Of a stretch of DNA of 64,000 bases, positions 24,056-35,978 are shown piece after piece. Position 1 is the first letter of the stretch, and every line of letters begins with the position of its first letter. Location: assembly GCA_038503035.1 (NCBI GenBank), contig JAVSML010018932.1, forward strand, positions 62,001 to 126,000, written 5' to 3'. This DNA is from Crocodylus rhombifer (Eukaryota > Chordata > Crocodylia > Crocodylidae). A program made the position numbers and the translations under genes. The notes under the pieces are model-generated. The model was not told where the DNA came from, ran no database searches, and saw only the letters and a program-made list of their open reading frames with translations.

Positions 24056-25657
24056 CAGGGGTGGGCAATACTTTCAGCTTCAGGGCTGCTTAATGAGTTC
24101 TGGTGAGCTGTCAAGGGCTACACGGGTAGCCCTGTCCCTTGGCAGGTGAACTATCTTGGGACCAGAAGTAACTGTCTTGGGAGCAGAAGTCATACCCCTA
24201 ACCTCTGCCACTGGAAGTCTCTCCATTTGTCCCTGGAAATACCCATTTGGTGGGGAGGAGGAGGGGGCAGTTTGCCATCTAGACCAGAAAAAAAACCAAA
24301 TCATATACTAAATTTCAAAAAACTACTATAACACATTTTAATTTTATTACAAAAATATTTTTGTCAGAATTTGTGTTTGTCTGGTGTATATAGAGGTGAC
24401 TGCATAATAGGTCAAGAATAAAGTCTTGTTCTTGTATTTTGCGTGCAGGGGAGTGCATGGTGTGTGGTTGGGGATGTACATGTATGGTGGGGTGTAGGTG
24501 CATGTGAGATTTGTGAGAGGGTATGGCTGTCTGAGTCTGGGGAGTGTGGGGGTGTAGGGTATGTTGTGGGGCATCTGTATATGTGGTGGGTCTGAGAGCA
24601 AGATGCAGGTGTGCAGGGTTTGTCAGGTTTATGGGGTGTGAGGGAGGGTGAGGGGCTGTGGCAATCCCCCACACACTCCCCACCATGGTGCACAGGACTT
24701 GCTGCCAGTGGCAGCAGCAGCAACAACAGCAGGCCAGAGTCCTCACAATACTCATGGCACACACAGGCACTGCTGCCCAGTAGCATGTGGCTACAGCCAG
24801 AGCTGCACATGTTGACAAGGAGCACAGCCTTCCCAGCCTTCCTCTCCCATGTAGGGCTCCCTGTTGTGCACATGCAGTTTTTGGCACTTGCATGCCACTT
24901 TGGGAAGCCCTGCACAATGAAACCAGCTGCCTTTCCTACTACCTACTTCCTGTAATTTCTGGGACTCCGCTGGAAGTGGTGGGGAGCCCCACCCCCTTCT
25001 TCCATGGTGGCAAGGAGCAAGAAAGGCAACTGACTCCATAGCATGGGACTTCCTTTAGTGCATGTGAATGCCCAGGACTGCACATGTGCCACAAAATATA
25101 GATGCGTCAGTCTGGCTATGCTCTTTGTCTCTGTGTGCTGTGCTGGCCAGAGCCATGCACTGTCAGGCAGCAGCACCTGCACAAACCATACGAGCTCCTT
25201 CTGCACCTGGCAGTGGGAGCTGTGCGCCATGGGTGGGGAATGTGTGGAGGGGTTTGCCACAAACCCTCGTCATCCCTCACACCTCACACCCTACCTCACA
25301 CCCACCCTATACCCTTCCTACCCCAGCTCCCTGCTCCCACTGCCCTCCTAGTTGTGGACTCCACACTCCCACTAGCCCCAGCTCTATGCTCCCCATCCCT
25401 GCATCTCCCCCTGCTCCCACAGCTTCCCTACCTGTTGCCCAAAGTGAGCCTGAACCAGGGAGACTAGGAGGAACCACTGGATGCTGGGGAAGCTGAGCAG
25501 GTCCCCAGGTAGCTGCAGCAGTGGCAGCAACTGCCTTGCCTGGAAGTTGCATGCTGGCTGGGGTCAGGCCCTTCTGCACATGACAGTGGCACTGAGATAC
25601 GTGGGCTGGGTGGGGTACAGTTGATTGGCACCCATGGGCTGTATTTTGCCCACCCTG
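24056..25657. mobile_element. hAT-like element, 1.6 kb, non-autonomous
   Basis: TIRs are CAGGGGTGGGCAATACTTTC (left) and CAGGGTGGGCAAAATACAGC (right, read in reverse), typical of hAT elements. The flanking 8-mers aaatagag (24,048-24,055) and acataaag (25,658-25,665) agree at 6 of 8 positions, consistent with an aged target duplication. The interior is a GT-rich then GC-rich stretch with many chance frames on both strands but no transposase motif. The first about 400 bp are homologous to 56,318-56,728, establishing a family. Mobilisation in trans by an unseen hAT transposase is inferred. Confidence 0.82.
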
Positions 25658-25689
25658 ACATAAAGGTTAAGTACTATGAAGTACTATAG

Positions 25690-25860
25690 ATCAGATTACA
25701 GGGGGGTCAGGGAGAAAGGGACTTGGTAGTGGGGGTCTATTACAGACCCCCACACCAGGGGGATGAGTTAGACCTAGAATTCTTGAGATTAGCTGTCAGA
25801 GGCAGTGCACTAATGGAGGCTTTCTGGGAAATGTATACCTCTTTTCCATGAGGTCTAGCA
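25690..25860 (+). pseudogene. LINE endonuclease-domain fragment (CR1-type)
   Basis: Translation of 25,730-25,850 gives VGVYYRPPHQGDELDLEF followed by LRLAVRGS and then a stop. VGV-YRPP followed by an acidic stretch is the conserved signature of the CR1 apurinic-type endonuclease just before its GDFN motif. No other part of a LINE is joined to it. The exact clade is inferred from motif similarity. Confidence 0.6.
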
Positions 25861-26269
25861 AAGTGTCTGATATGCATCATTGGTCATTATCAACTGTGCT
25901 GGAAAAAATATAGAGATTATAAAATAATTAAGGAACTGATTAAATAGGAGATAGTGAGAGGTTATATTGAAGGAGAAGTGTCAGATAAAGAATGTTATAT
26001 GTGGAATTCTCTGTTGATTGGTCTTATAGTGAATCATCCTCAGTATTTGTATTTAATAACCTTAGTGCAAAAAAACACATGAAATGTGTTGATTACACCA
26101 AGCTTGGAAACATTCTCAAAACAGAAGAATCAAAATAAAAAAAAAATCAAATGACCTTGAGGAACAGACATCATTTGTGATGAAATGAATAGCAAGTAAT
26201 GTACCATATACTTAAGAAAAAAAATAAGAATTTCTGATTTAAAAAAGGGCTATCTATCTTCTAAGTGGC
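25861..26269. other. No recognised feature
   Basis: AT-rich DNA without identifiable content. Confidence 0.5.
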
Positions 26270-26582
26270 CAGGGGCTGCACCAGCAGGCGCTGTGGGCTC
26301 ATCACACATAGCTGACCTCACTGTCTCACACATATGGGTGCCTTACCTGAGGAACTCACCCTCATCTTCCTGGCTGGGTGCCCTCCTGGCACTGTGGGGT
26401 GCACCATCCCTCAAAATTGGATAGGGGAAGGAAGCAGAAGCTGAAGGAAGAAGCCAAAAGAGTCAAGCTATTGCTGCTGCTGGAGTGATTGGGGAACCAG
26501 CAGCTGGGTGGAAGTCCAAGGGCTACAAATTAACTCTTTGCAGGCCACATACAATCTGAGGGCTGCTGGTTGGAAACCTCTG
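26270..26582. mobile_element. Possible hAT-like element
   Basis: The left end CAGGGGCTGCACCAGCAG and the right end read in reverse CAGAGGTTTCCAACCAGCAG form an imperfect TIR pair. The right half 'gcaggccacat...ggctgctggtt' is typical of hAT ends. Flanking 8-mers do not match, so this remains tentative. Confidence 0.4.
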
Positions 26583-27027
26583 GCCAATGATTAGAGCTCT
26601 TGCAAGGCAATCCACAGTTGGGTTTTTGAAGAAAATGACTATTTTTCCTGGAAACAATATAATAAACATTTGTAACAGGGAGCCAGGAGCTGCTGTTACT
26701 TCAAGGGAGAAGCAGCAGCAGGGATGTCTGCAGGTGGGGGAAGACCACACATCATGGGCTAGGTGCAGGGAGTAGGGAAGAGCCTCTGGTTAGGGATCAA
26801 TGGTGCTAGAAGTAAATTGCCCTGGAAACTGAAGGGACACACCTGATAGGGAGCATCTGACTAAAGGGAAGTGGACAGAGGTTATAAGCCTGGGCCCCTG
26901 AGGCTGAGAGGCAGTGCAGCCCTGATTTTGGCTGGGAAAGGAGCTCCTGCTAGCTCAAGATGAGGGTCAGGTAGGGAAAAAGATGGGGAGGGGGCCAAGG
27001 GAGCTGCAAGCTATGGCAGGTATGCAT

Positions 27028-27500
27028 AGGGTTACCATATATCCAGGTTTTCCTGGACATGTCCTCTTTTTGGGGCCTCTGTGCTACATCTGGGTGGGTT
27101 TTTAAAGTAAAAACAAATGTCCAAGTTTTCTTCTCTCCTGCCTGGCTGCCTGGCGCTGGGAGCAGCCAGCAATGTGATTGGTCACATGTTCCACATGGGC
27201 TCTGGCAAGCTCCCAGGAGAGAGAGGGAGAATGTGAGCTCTCTTTCTCTCTCTTACAATGTGGGAGCTGTTTGGGCAGCAAGGCTGTGGGGGGCAGGGGA
27301 ACCAGCAGGGAATAGGGTGGGAGGGTTCTGCTGTTTGGGAGTAAATGGCACTGGTGGAGCTGGGGTTAGTGGGACTGGAGTGAGGGGCAGCAGCAGGGCT
27401 GGAGGGGAGGGGCTTGTCAGTGAGGGGCAACAGAATGGGCAGGGGCAGGGCACTGGCATGTTATTCCGCCCCCCCCCAACAAAAAAAAAAAATTGCTCTC
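27028..27500. mobile_element. Possible nested repeat of unknown class
   Basis: The start 'agggttaccatatatccagg' followed by a short palindrome 'aggttttcctggacatgtcc' looks like the end of a DNA element. It would explain the excess length of the host LTR. No matching right end was found. Confidence 0.28.
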
Positions 27501-27958
27501 CCAAGCCAGAGAATGGGAAGGGGATTTGACTAGTATGATGGCCCAAGGCAAAGTGTTTTACTTTCAAATGGTTGCTTGGATTTTTGTTCTAGTTTATACC
27601 AGTGGTTTGGGTATGACTGATAGGGGAGGAAAGGAGGCCACAGGAATGTCTGAGGGGCATGCTACTGAACCCTTCCAGGGGCAGGGTTGCAAGGCACAGG
27701 AAGGCTAGGGCCATGCCTGAGCTGAGAGGGAGCAACAGAAGTGTCCTGAAGCCAAGATGGCCAGGGCCTGAGCCCAAAGGGGGCAACAGAGGCAGCCAGG
27801 GGCCATCAATAAGCTGAAAGGCCAGGTCAGAGTTAGTGGGCCTAGCCTACCGATCTACAGACCAAGTAAACTGTAGGCTAATGCTAGGAAGGCCAAAGCC
27901 TATACTAGGGAGTAACTGGTGAAAGTGACATATGCAAGGCATGGGTGTGCCTGTAGGG

Positions 27959-28389
27959 CAGTGGTTTACAACCATTTTAAGTAGGAGATCACCTCTGGCA
28001 TTTAAAAGCATCTCAACATCTACCATGTGCCACTGCCACTCCCACCCCCACCCAGCAGGTAAGTCTGTGGGGAGGGAAGGCGGGGGGCAGGTGACAAAAT
28101 ACTTGGGGGTGTGCCACCCCAGGAGGTAAGTCCTACCCGGCTGGGGCTCCACTCAACTTACCCCTGGTCCTGCTTCTGTGGCGCTGTCCCTCACCACGGT
28201 GGCCTCAGTCTAGCCCCTGCCCCTTCCCACCCCCACAGACCAACTTGCTGGGCTGGGGTGCATGCATGCATGAACATGGGCACACAGCCCCCCACCCCAG
28301 CCTTGAATCAACTCCAAGAGGCTCTGAGATCTACAACAAAAGGCTTTGAGATCTACCCTATATCAAGATCCACTGGTTGGTGACCACTG
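27959..28389. mobile_element. hAT-like element with perfect 8-bp TSD, nested in LTR B
   Basis: A 431-bp element with ends CAGTGGTTTACAACCATTTT (left) and CAGTGGTCACCAACCAGTGG (right, read in reverse). It is flanked by identical 8-bp duplications CTGTAGGG at 27,951-27,958 and 28,390-28,397. The interior has no transposase. It lies inside LTR copy B and is therefore younger than that LTR. Confidence 0.92.
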
Positions 28390-28734
28390 CTGTAGGGAAA
28401 AACAAAACCACAAATAGCCCTTCACACAACTGGTGCACTGAGGAGCTGACAGATCCAAGCTGGGGGGTTCCACTTAAGGCTTGAAAAACAGGACTGGGGG
28501 TCAGTTGAGTAGAGGAAAGACCCACTGGCACAAAGCAGGCTAGGGCTTACTCAGAGACCCCCAGGGCAGCCTCCCTTATACAACAGAAAATAATTCCATC
28601 GTGACAAGGCAGGAGAGAGAAAAAAGGAGGATACTACCTGGAGTAGAGCAGGACCTGCATGGCCAACAGGGGGCATTATTCTCGCCCCTCCCCACCATCT
28701 TCTCCTTCCCCTCCCGGGGCCTGGTTCTGCTACA

Positions 28735-29295
28735 GAATTTAGTCATGTTTTCTCCACTAAGTTTTCTGTTGCAATAGAAAACAGAGTAGTCGGTATTTTT
28801 ACACCTTTTTTTAGGTTTGTCTTTCATTTCAAATTTTTACAGCCTACTTCCCCTGCCCCATAAAAACTAAAAGTAAGGGTCTCAAATGATTATACAAAAT
28901 GATCATAACAATATAGGATTTTCATTATGAACAATATTCTGTGCTTCTAAAATTTTAGGAACAAATTGTTTGAGTTAGAAAGCTGCTGTAACTGGTTTAC
29001 GATAATACTAAAATTCAGAACTCATGACAGTATCTTCTGAAACTTGCTTCAGAATGCTACAGATCCCAGTAGGACAAGGGTAGAAAACACTAATGTAGAC
29101 TGAACTTGAGGGTGCTGTGCCTTCAGGTCACTCCTGCAATGCCATCTGCTGGCCATTCTGTAAAACATGGATATTGCTAGAGCCCTCTGCTCAAGCAAAA
29201 GATGTCTTGTAACTGACTTAAATTGTTCCTGAAAACTATACAAATAAATTGAATAGACTGAATGACAGAATAAGATATATGGGGATGGTGGGAGT

Positions 29296-29330
<35 letters not shown>

Positions 29331-29918
29331 GTCGGCTTGAGAGAAGAGATATTGGAATTAGAAATATGAGTTTGAAAGATGCTCAAAATCAAACTGGTAA
29401 TTTCTTCTTCTCCCAATGCTTCACCCATTTCCATCTGATGTGATTTTTGACCATTATTATATATTAACATGGCATGACACAGTAATCAGGGTTTTCAAAA
29501 TACCCAGTGTTGTCAATCCTCTTCTGCTGAATTCAACAGTAAAATACCTCCTGACTTCAGCAGGTGCTTTCACACTGATGCTGAATGTTTTTAGAATCTC
29601 ACCCTACATGTTTAGACCATGATGTTGAACTGTACATTGATTAAACAACATTCTTGTTATCACCTAGTCTGTTCAGTGATTACACTATAAAAACAAGAGA
29701 GAGAACTTGGCTACTGTGGAAATACCTTGTTTTAGAGAGAAACTCTTTTAAAGCATTTGAGTATTGTTCAAAACTGGACAAGAAAAAGGATTTGAAGTTC
29801 AATGATTGTAAATAATTTTTTACTCTAATTGTGCTTTCCAAGTAAAATTTTATTCCTTCTCTATAAGCAGCAACAGGGAAGTCAAAAGTCAGTGGAATCA
29901 CTAGTTCTGTTGCATAGT
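28735..29918. other. No gene; contains a T28 homopolymer
   Basis: The only feature noted is an uninterrupted run of 28 T at 29,299-29,326. Its length is likely to be unstable in the assembly. Confidence 0.6.
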
Positions 29919-30040
29919 TTCATAGATGTTAAGGGATGGAAGGGACCTTACAGATCATCGAGCCCAGATCCCTGCATTGGGCAGGAAAAACTGCTGGGAA
30001 TGATGACCCCAGCAAATACTGTAAGACTCAAAGTTATACA
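29919..30040 (-). mobile_element. CR1 3' tail
   Basis: Reads 'catagatgttaagggatgg' then 'agatcatcgagcccag', the reverse complement of a CR1 3' UTR of the same subfamily as the copy at 47,247-48,118, including the 'ccccagcaa' segment. Only the last about 120 bp are present. Confidence 0.75.
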
Positions 30041-30299
30041 AGTCCTTTTTTTCAGGTCTCTACATGCCACAGAAGTGTCTGTGGGGGGCAAGATAATGAT
30101 TATGAAACAACAGGCTTTCCAAGTAGTTAGGTCCATATATTCTATTCCAACAGTGGCTGATTCCAAATACTTCAGAGGGAAATGCAAAAAACTCCATTGT
30201 TGTTGATTTATGCTAAGAATTGAGAGAGTTTATAACCTTGACATTTTCATCTGAATTAATGTAACAATGCATGGTTTCAACCATCTACTAGTATATACA

Positions 30300-30760
30300 G
30301 TTTTTAAGATAAATTGTTAATCTGGATGATATTTTATGGCAATGAGTTCTACAGGTTACTTCTATATAAAAAGTATTGACTTTTTTATGAATATAGTTTT
30401 CTTAAGCTTCTTTGAATGTTCCCTTTATGTAATATAAGAAGACAAACAGGGCCTGTTGCATGATTTTCCTTATAATGATCATTAAGTTGTATAACTTGAT
30501 CATATTCTCTCTCACTTATCTCCACTTTAAAAATAGGAGTGTATTTAATGCTCAGTTTAAACGCAAGAACTTAATTATGTCTTTCTGGAGTCAGCTTGTT
30601 ACTACTGATATGATGGTATGACAAGACTGAACAAAGCATTCCAGATAAGGCTGCATAATGTGTTCACATTATGATATTTACACTGATGTGTACACTGTCA
30701 TAGAGTAGGATGCTACCATCACCTGTTAATGTTGCCTAACACTTCTTATTTGTAGTGCTT
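30300..30760 (-). mobile_element. Degenerate CR1/L3-like LINE remnant
   Basis: Fragments such as 'ggcaatgagttctacaggtt' recall the conserved antisense 3' region of old L3/CR1-like LINEs. Nothing translates cleanly. The boundaries are approximate. Confidence 0.3.
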
Positions 30761-30864
30761 TTTTTTTAATGATGTTTACCTCAGGCTGAGAAGTAGCACA
30801 AGACTACAGGTATGATGTTTGACTTGGCTATCTGATTTAAATGTGGAGAAAATGATTTGAAAAG

Positions 30865-31317
30865 AAATGCAAAACTCTAGAACTCTTGGTTCAGATACAA
30901 CACTTTTTATTAGATCAACTAAGAAATTGCAACAAAAAAAAATCTTTCTTTGCAAGCTTTTGGGCACTCATGCCCTTCCTCAGCCTCAGGGAAAATTAAG
31001 GATGGCAAAACATCCCCATAGGTAGAAAATGAACATAAATTTGCACAGAGGAAGCTAAAGATGGAAGTCTGTTCCTCTGGGTCCATGAGAGTGTCTTTGT
31101 GACTTGCTCTTTGATGTGTAGATGAGGCAGGATTCCTTCCCTGGTGGTGTCAGATGGCAGACAGGCAAGGAAGTGTAAAAATCTTTTTTTGCTGTTCAAC
31201 AATGAAGTTTGATTCCAAAATCAGCCAAAATTCAGCCTCTTCAATGTTTTAGGGATGTATTCGTTCATCTAATAAAATGTAACATCTATGAATCAAAAGT
31301 TCTAGAGTTTTACATTT
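30865..31317. repeat. Repeat with 50-bp inverted arms
   Basis: The left arm (30,865-30,916) and right arm (31,266-31,317) are about 80% identical in inverted orientation, both carrying 'aactctagaac' or its complement and 'ctaataaaa'. The inner left part contains the complement of 'cctgaggaagggcatgagtgc' then 'aaaagcttgcaaagaaag', the reptile repeat pattern also seen at 21.6 kb. So this is one element with inverted termini or two copies fused head to head. Confidence 0.6.
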
Positions 31318-33194
31318 CCTTTTGTCTCAGATCAGCATGGCTACCAAATAGATCCCTAACAAAATAAGCTGGACCTTCAAGTTTTGGGAAGGTAGAGTAG
31401 GGTGAAGACCGACAGGGAACCTAGTTCCCCCTTCACCAGGTTCTTGTTTCCCCCAAACAAGAGGCTGATGTGGGCAAACTAAAAATGCCCAGTGGCTGGA
31501 CAATTAACATTTTTTAGAAGTTTCTTACATAGGGTATCACTTAAAACATCTTTTGCTAAATAACTACAACCAAAATGAAGAACCACACTCTGTTTTCTCT
31601 GGAAAAATGGAGAGTGCAAATATCTATTTGTCAAAGGGGAAGGGGCATCATTAGTAAGGGAAAGTATTTTTGACTGTGTCTTGCTGTAGCACTACGTGGG
31701 AACTTCCCACTGACATCAATCATCCAAGTATGGCCTAAAGCCACTTATTGTGAGAAAGTATGCAATGGGATTCATTGGGAGCTAAAGGGTGCACGCCACC
31801 CCAGAGATTGCTTTGTCTAGCCACAAAACTAGGCTTCAGTTCCTTTGTTTTCTGTTGACTGTATCTTTTTTAAGTTTTCCAGGAATAATGTCTCAGCAGG
31901 AGTAGCAGCAGCTGTCATTTGTTCCCTGAATTGCAGCAGTTTGTAACAGAGGGGAGATTTGATATAGTATATTCTCAAAAACTTCTTATTTTCTTTACCT
32001 CTGCTATTTCCAACAACTTAAAAAAGCCAACATTGGACCAAGAGTGCATGGTTTTCACTATATATATGAAAGAATAGAACACAGCCTTAAAGTGTTCTTT
32101 GTGCAGAGAGTTTGCAGATACATTGCAATGGCCTTTACTCCTGGCTTCCTCAGGCTGAGGAAAGCCTAGGTTCCCTGCTAGTCTTCACCTCATACCAACT
32201 TCCCAATAATCTGAAGGTCCAGTTCATCTTCTCTACATTTAAATCATATGCCACCCCAACATCACATCTGTAGCCAATGGCTTTTACTACTAGTTTTAGG
32301 CCCTTTGATAGAGATATCAGAATGATTGAACACCATGCAAGGTCAAACACACTGAAGCGGCAACATAGTGTGATTCTGATTTGATTTCAGTTTCCCAGTT
32401 GAATCTGTAATGGTGTCAACTCTTGATTTTTGTCCAGAGAACATAGACTTTAAAGTCTATCAAAAAAATCTATCTAAAATCTAAATCAAATCTAATCTAA
32501 TCTAAAATCTGTCTAATCTGATTGGGACTATTCCAGGGCTTGAATCCTGCCAGCCCACATCAGAGTGGGATGGCTCTGGGGCTGGAACCCGGAGCAGTCC
32601 TGATCCTGCCCAGGATTAGCTGATTGAGGCCCCTGTGGGGCTCAAGCCCCAGGGCAAAGCCTGCCATATGTTGTATTTAAGGTGTGATGGAAACCAGCCA
32701 CAACACTGTTACACATATTTCTATTCATGTGGCTAATAGTGCAATAAAACAGATGGCCAGTTTATATTTTAAGACATGATTAATAAATTAATTGTGTCGT
32801 AAGTGTAATATCTGTCTGGGACCTGAGTGGCAACCTAACCCTCTTGAACAGTTCTTGGGGAAAAGCATCTAATCAGGGCTGCCTCAGGAGACAGACCAGA
32901 TTCTCCCTTCAAGAACTGCGTAGGTTACAGAAAGACCCCAAAACTTGAAATGGATCCACCTCTCCTTTCCTCCTTCGGTGCTATAAGGAACTGAGAGGCT
33001 ACTCCACCCCTCTCTCAGCACTGATCTGAAATAGAATGAATGTCTCACCTTTATTGACCAGGCTGTGAGCAGTCCTTTAATGAGTTACCTCAAGCAGGCT
33101 GGATTTACATCCGGTATCCATTGCAGTATGAGTTACGATGCTAACAGTTGAGACAGTATTATGTTTAGGGCAGCTGGTAGATTTGAGCCGGGGG
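31318..33194. other. No gene; tctaa-rich low-complexity patch
   Basis: At 32,455-32,521 the words 'tctaaatc' and 'tctaatc' repeat irregularly. A GC-rich patch at about 32,530-32,670 may be an old repeat but was not identified. Confidence 0.5.
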
Positions 33195-33717
33195 TCCCCA
33201 CACAGTGTGGGGAGGTACTGTGGCAATACTGTGGGCAGGCAGGAGCAAAGCTGGAGTCCAAAGAACTCAAAAAGAGGTTTGTTTCCTGGTGTTGCCGGCA
33301 CAAGGTGCCCAAGGGAGGCAACAATTGGGTTCGTTGCCCAGTGTGCGTCGCACCAAATAAACACACTGGGGGAGAAGCAGACAGAGTTTATTTGAGCTCA
33401 AGTAAAAGGCACAGGGAGACTGTATCGTCTCAAATCCTGCACCCCTAACCCTGCAACAGCGAGATCTTTATACCCCAGTCAGTTTCACTGTCAGTGATTT
33501 TCCACCAGCTGGCCCCCCATCTTTCTCCCCTTTCCCTCCTCCTCCTCCTCCTCCTTTCTCTCTCCGAGCGGTGCCCTTGCATTCCACAGATAACAGTTTT
33601 AGCTCGCCTGCTTTCCAGAAGGACAGGAGATTTGCAGGCGCCAGAGAAAGGGTTGCAAAGGTTGGGCAAGGGGGGGCTTTGGCTCATCTGAGCCTGGAGC
33701 AGAAGGACTTCCTCGAC
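33195..33717 (-). mobile_element. Retroviral-type LTR (minus sense)
   Basis: Read on the minus strand this has LTR anatomy: a likely start TGTCGAGGAAG near 33,717, a purine-rich stretch with (GGA)n, a TATA box (GGGTATAAAG, about 33,466-33,475), a poly(A) signal AATAAA about 80 bp further (33,388-33,393), and a GC-rich U5-like tail. No retroviral gene frame was recognised next to it. The 3' boundary is approximate. Confidence 0.55.
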
Positions 33718-33830
33718 ACTCGTGGTCTTCCATCCCTCTGAGTTACCCAGGGTTATGCCCAGTGACACCAACACTGGGACAAATCCGAAAGAAAGTAGGA
33801 CAGAGTTTTATTGTCTCCCTCCCAGAGGCT
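33718..33830 (-). mobile_element. Second R/U5-like segment (minus sense)
   Basis: Immediately upstream in the minus direction, AATAAA (33,807-33,812) is followed by 'actctgtcctac' and 'cccagtgttgg', paralogous to the 'aataaactctgtctgc...cccagtgtg' segment of the neighbouring LTR. This implies two related LTR ends in tandem. How far it extends beyond 33,830 is unknown. Confidence 0.45.
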
Positions 33831-35835
33831 CACAGTTCCCATAGGTTCCTCCTGGTCATCTGTCTCCTCATCCATGTCCTCTTAGATAGGGCCAGGCTGT
33901 GCTGGGGCTGTTGTTTGACCAGCTGCCTGATGGCACCATGGATTTCTCCCCTGCCTACTGGTTTGGCCACTCTGTAGGTAGAGCAGGGATGTGGCTCCTG
34001 GTTGGGTATGGAACTGATGTTTGTTGAAGGGAAGCCAGATGGAGGGGAGTTGGGAAGATGTGGAGGTAGAAGTGATGAGCATTTTTGAGGAACAGGAATG
34101 ATGTGGAGGAAAGAATTTTCTGGCTGCAGACAGGCATGGAAGGGACAGCTTAAATAGCAGGAACCAAAATAATGTTGCCCAGTAAACTGGGTGTGTGGAT
34201 GAAGAAGTTTTTGCTTCTTAGACACAGCATACAAGCAGGCTGGGGGATGGACACAGGTAATTTAAAACACAGAACAAACTATAGTCTAAAGACAAAACAT
34301 AACAAAACCACCAATCTCCCTCTCTCCCTTCCTCCCTGTGCCTTCTCCCCACCCCAAAGTCATGGTTTTGATCAAGTGCTATGATTGGATGGCAAGGCTC
34401 AGAATTCTTGAACGTTTTGGAATGGTCAAATATGGTATCTGGTCCTCCTTGCTTCAAGAAGGCTTAACCAGGCTTCATGTCTAGACCCTTTATCAAAAAC
34501 ACTGAACTGAGGAAAGATTCTTATTCCTCAGTATTCAGGAAGCTGATTCTAAGGGTCACTGGGCTGTTTTTCAGCCTTGAGGCTTCTATAAAAGGAAGCC
34601 AGTAACCCCTTTCTGTTCACTAGCGACTGAGGTAGCTGCCTGATAGCCTTGGTCGTCTGGGCAGGCTTCTCTGGCAGGAACACTTCTTAAAACAACCAGA
34701 TGGAGAAAAGAACTGGCAGAAAAGTGTGGAAACTACCTAACAACTGGGGCCCACTCACGTGGCTGTCAACCTGCCTCAACTGGTTCCTTGCTCTGTTTCA
34801 AGGAGTCATAGATGGAGAGATGAGAAGGAGAGCAATCCAGACATGAAGGAAGAGGTTGGCAAAAAGGAACTTCTGAAACACTTCCCGAGCCCCCTTTCTC
34901 AGCATGTGTCAAGCCTTCATGGGATCCTGACTTGGGACTTGGTGTGGCAGAGGGCTGGTCCATGATTACTTTTCATATCCCTTATTTGAGCAAGGGGCTT
35001 AAAGACAACCCCTGAGGGGACTGCATAAGGATTATCTCATTTATACTTTTATAGCATGCCAGCTGGTAGGTGGCCAGTTAGAGAGTAGAAATAATCTGAA
35101 AGGAGGAAGAACTTGTAAGGTTAACTTCTCTTGCAAGAAAAGGAACAAAAGGCAGCAGAGAAGGATATTACCATTTTTGCCAGAGGGATTTTCTCTTTCT
35201 CAGAAGAAAGCTCTAAGCCTTTTTTTTTTTCTTCCAGAAAAACAAAGACCAATACATGCAGGTATTCTTTTCTTCCATCCCATCTTCTTGAAGTCACAAT
35301 AACACAATCCTTTCAAATGTAAGACTCTAAAAGGGTTAAGAAAGAACTGGGAAGGTGTAAAGATGTAAAGAACTCATAGTCACCTATTTCTAGATTTTTG
35401 GTCATCAGAGCTCACAAAGAGGACCTCAGAATAAGCTTTTTGTTGTTATGTCTTGAAACCGTTCTCAGGTTTGTTATGCAGTCTCTGTATGCCTCCAGGT
35501 GAGTCCCTGAAAAAAGAAAGAATTAGGGAAAGTGGAAAAGAAGGGGAATGAGTTCACCCAGAAGTAAATGTTTTGATTCATACTTCTATGAAGTTTTTTC
35601 AACTCACACATCTGATTGTAGAAATTGCAAATATTAAATATTATAAGAAATAGACAGTTAACCAGTGTTTCTCAGGCAAGAAAAGGGATCATGTAAACCT
35701 ATTATGAACATTACATGAAGCTGAATGACCCTATACAGGAGATGCTACTTTTATGAACTGTTGCGATTATCAGCTTCCACAATGGTTATTTCTATCAAAT
35801 GGCAGAATTCAGAAACTATCCCCCAGATTGAAAGC
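33831..35835. other. No recognised gene
   Basis: The first few hundred bases may be the rest of the LTR above. The remainder carries no recognisable coding region or repeat. Confidence 0.45.
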
Positions 35836-35978
35836 GGCTCAGATTTAGGGGGCTTAAAGAGTTTTTAATAACACAAAAATACAAGGAACATTATAGGAAC
35901 ATTATGGGATGCTGCCTCTTCCTGGGGCTGTGCACAGTTTCCAATCTTACCCCTGGCTCCTAGTTCTGCACCTGATCA

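Larger units (their letters stand above)
26671..28734 (+). mobile_element. LTR, copy B, carrying nested insertions
   Basis: It opens TGTAACAGGGAGCC and probably closes ...TTCTGCTACA, the TG...CA form. A TATA-like 'gttataagcctgggcccc' at 26,881 aligns with 'tttataaacagcctaggccc' of copy C. Later segments (about 27,560-27,650 and 28,570-28,650) also align with copy C. The element is longer than its relatives because of a hAT insertion at 27,959-28,389 and perhaps another at about 27,028. The target duplication is not clear (acatt against gaatt). No internal retroviral genes are present. Confidence 0.6.

Noticed and set aside
24315..24917. 200-residue minus-strand frame rich in His, Thr and Pro
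   Set aside because: It falls inside the GT-rich interior of a hAT element; the residues reflect the simple repeat, and an alternative frame is equally open.
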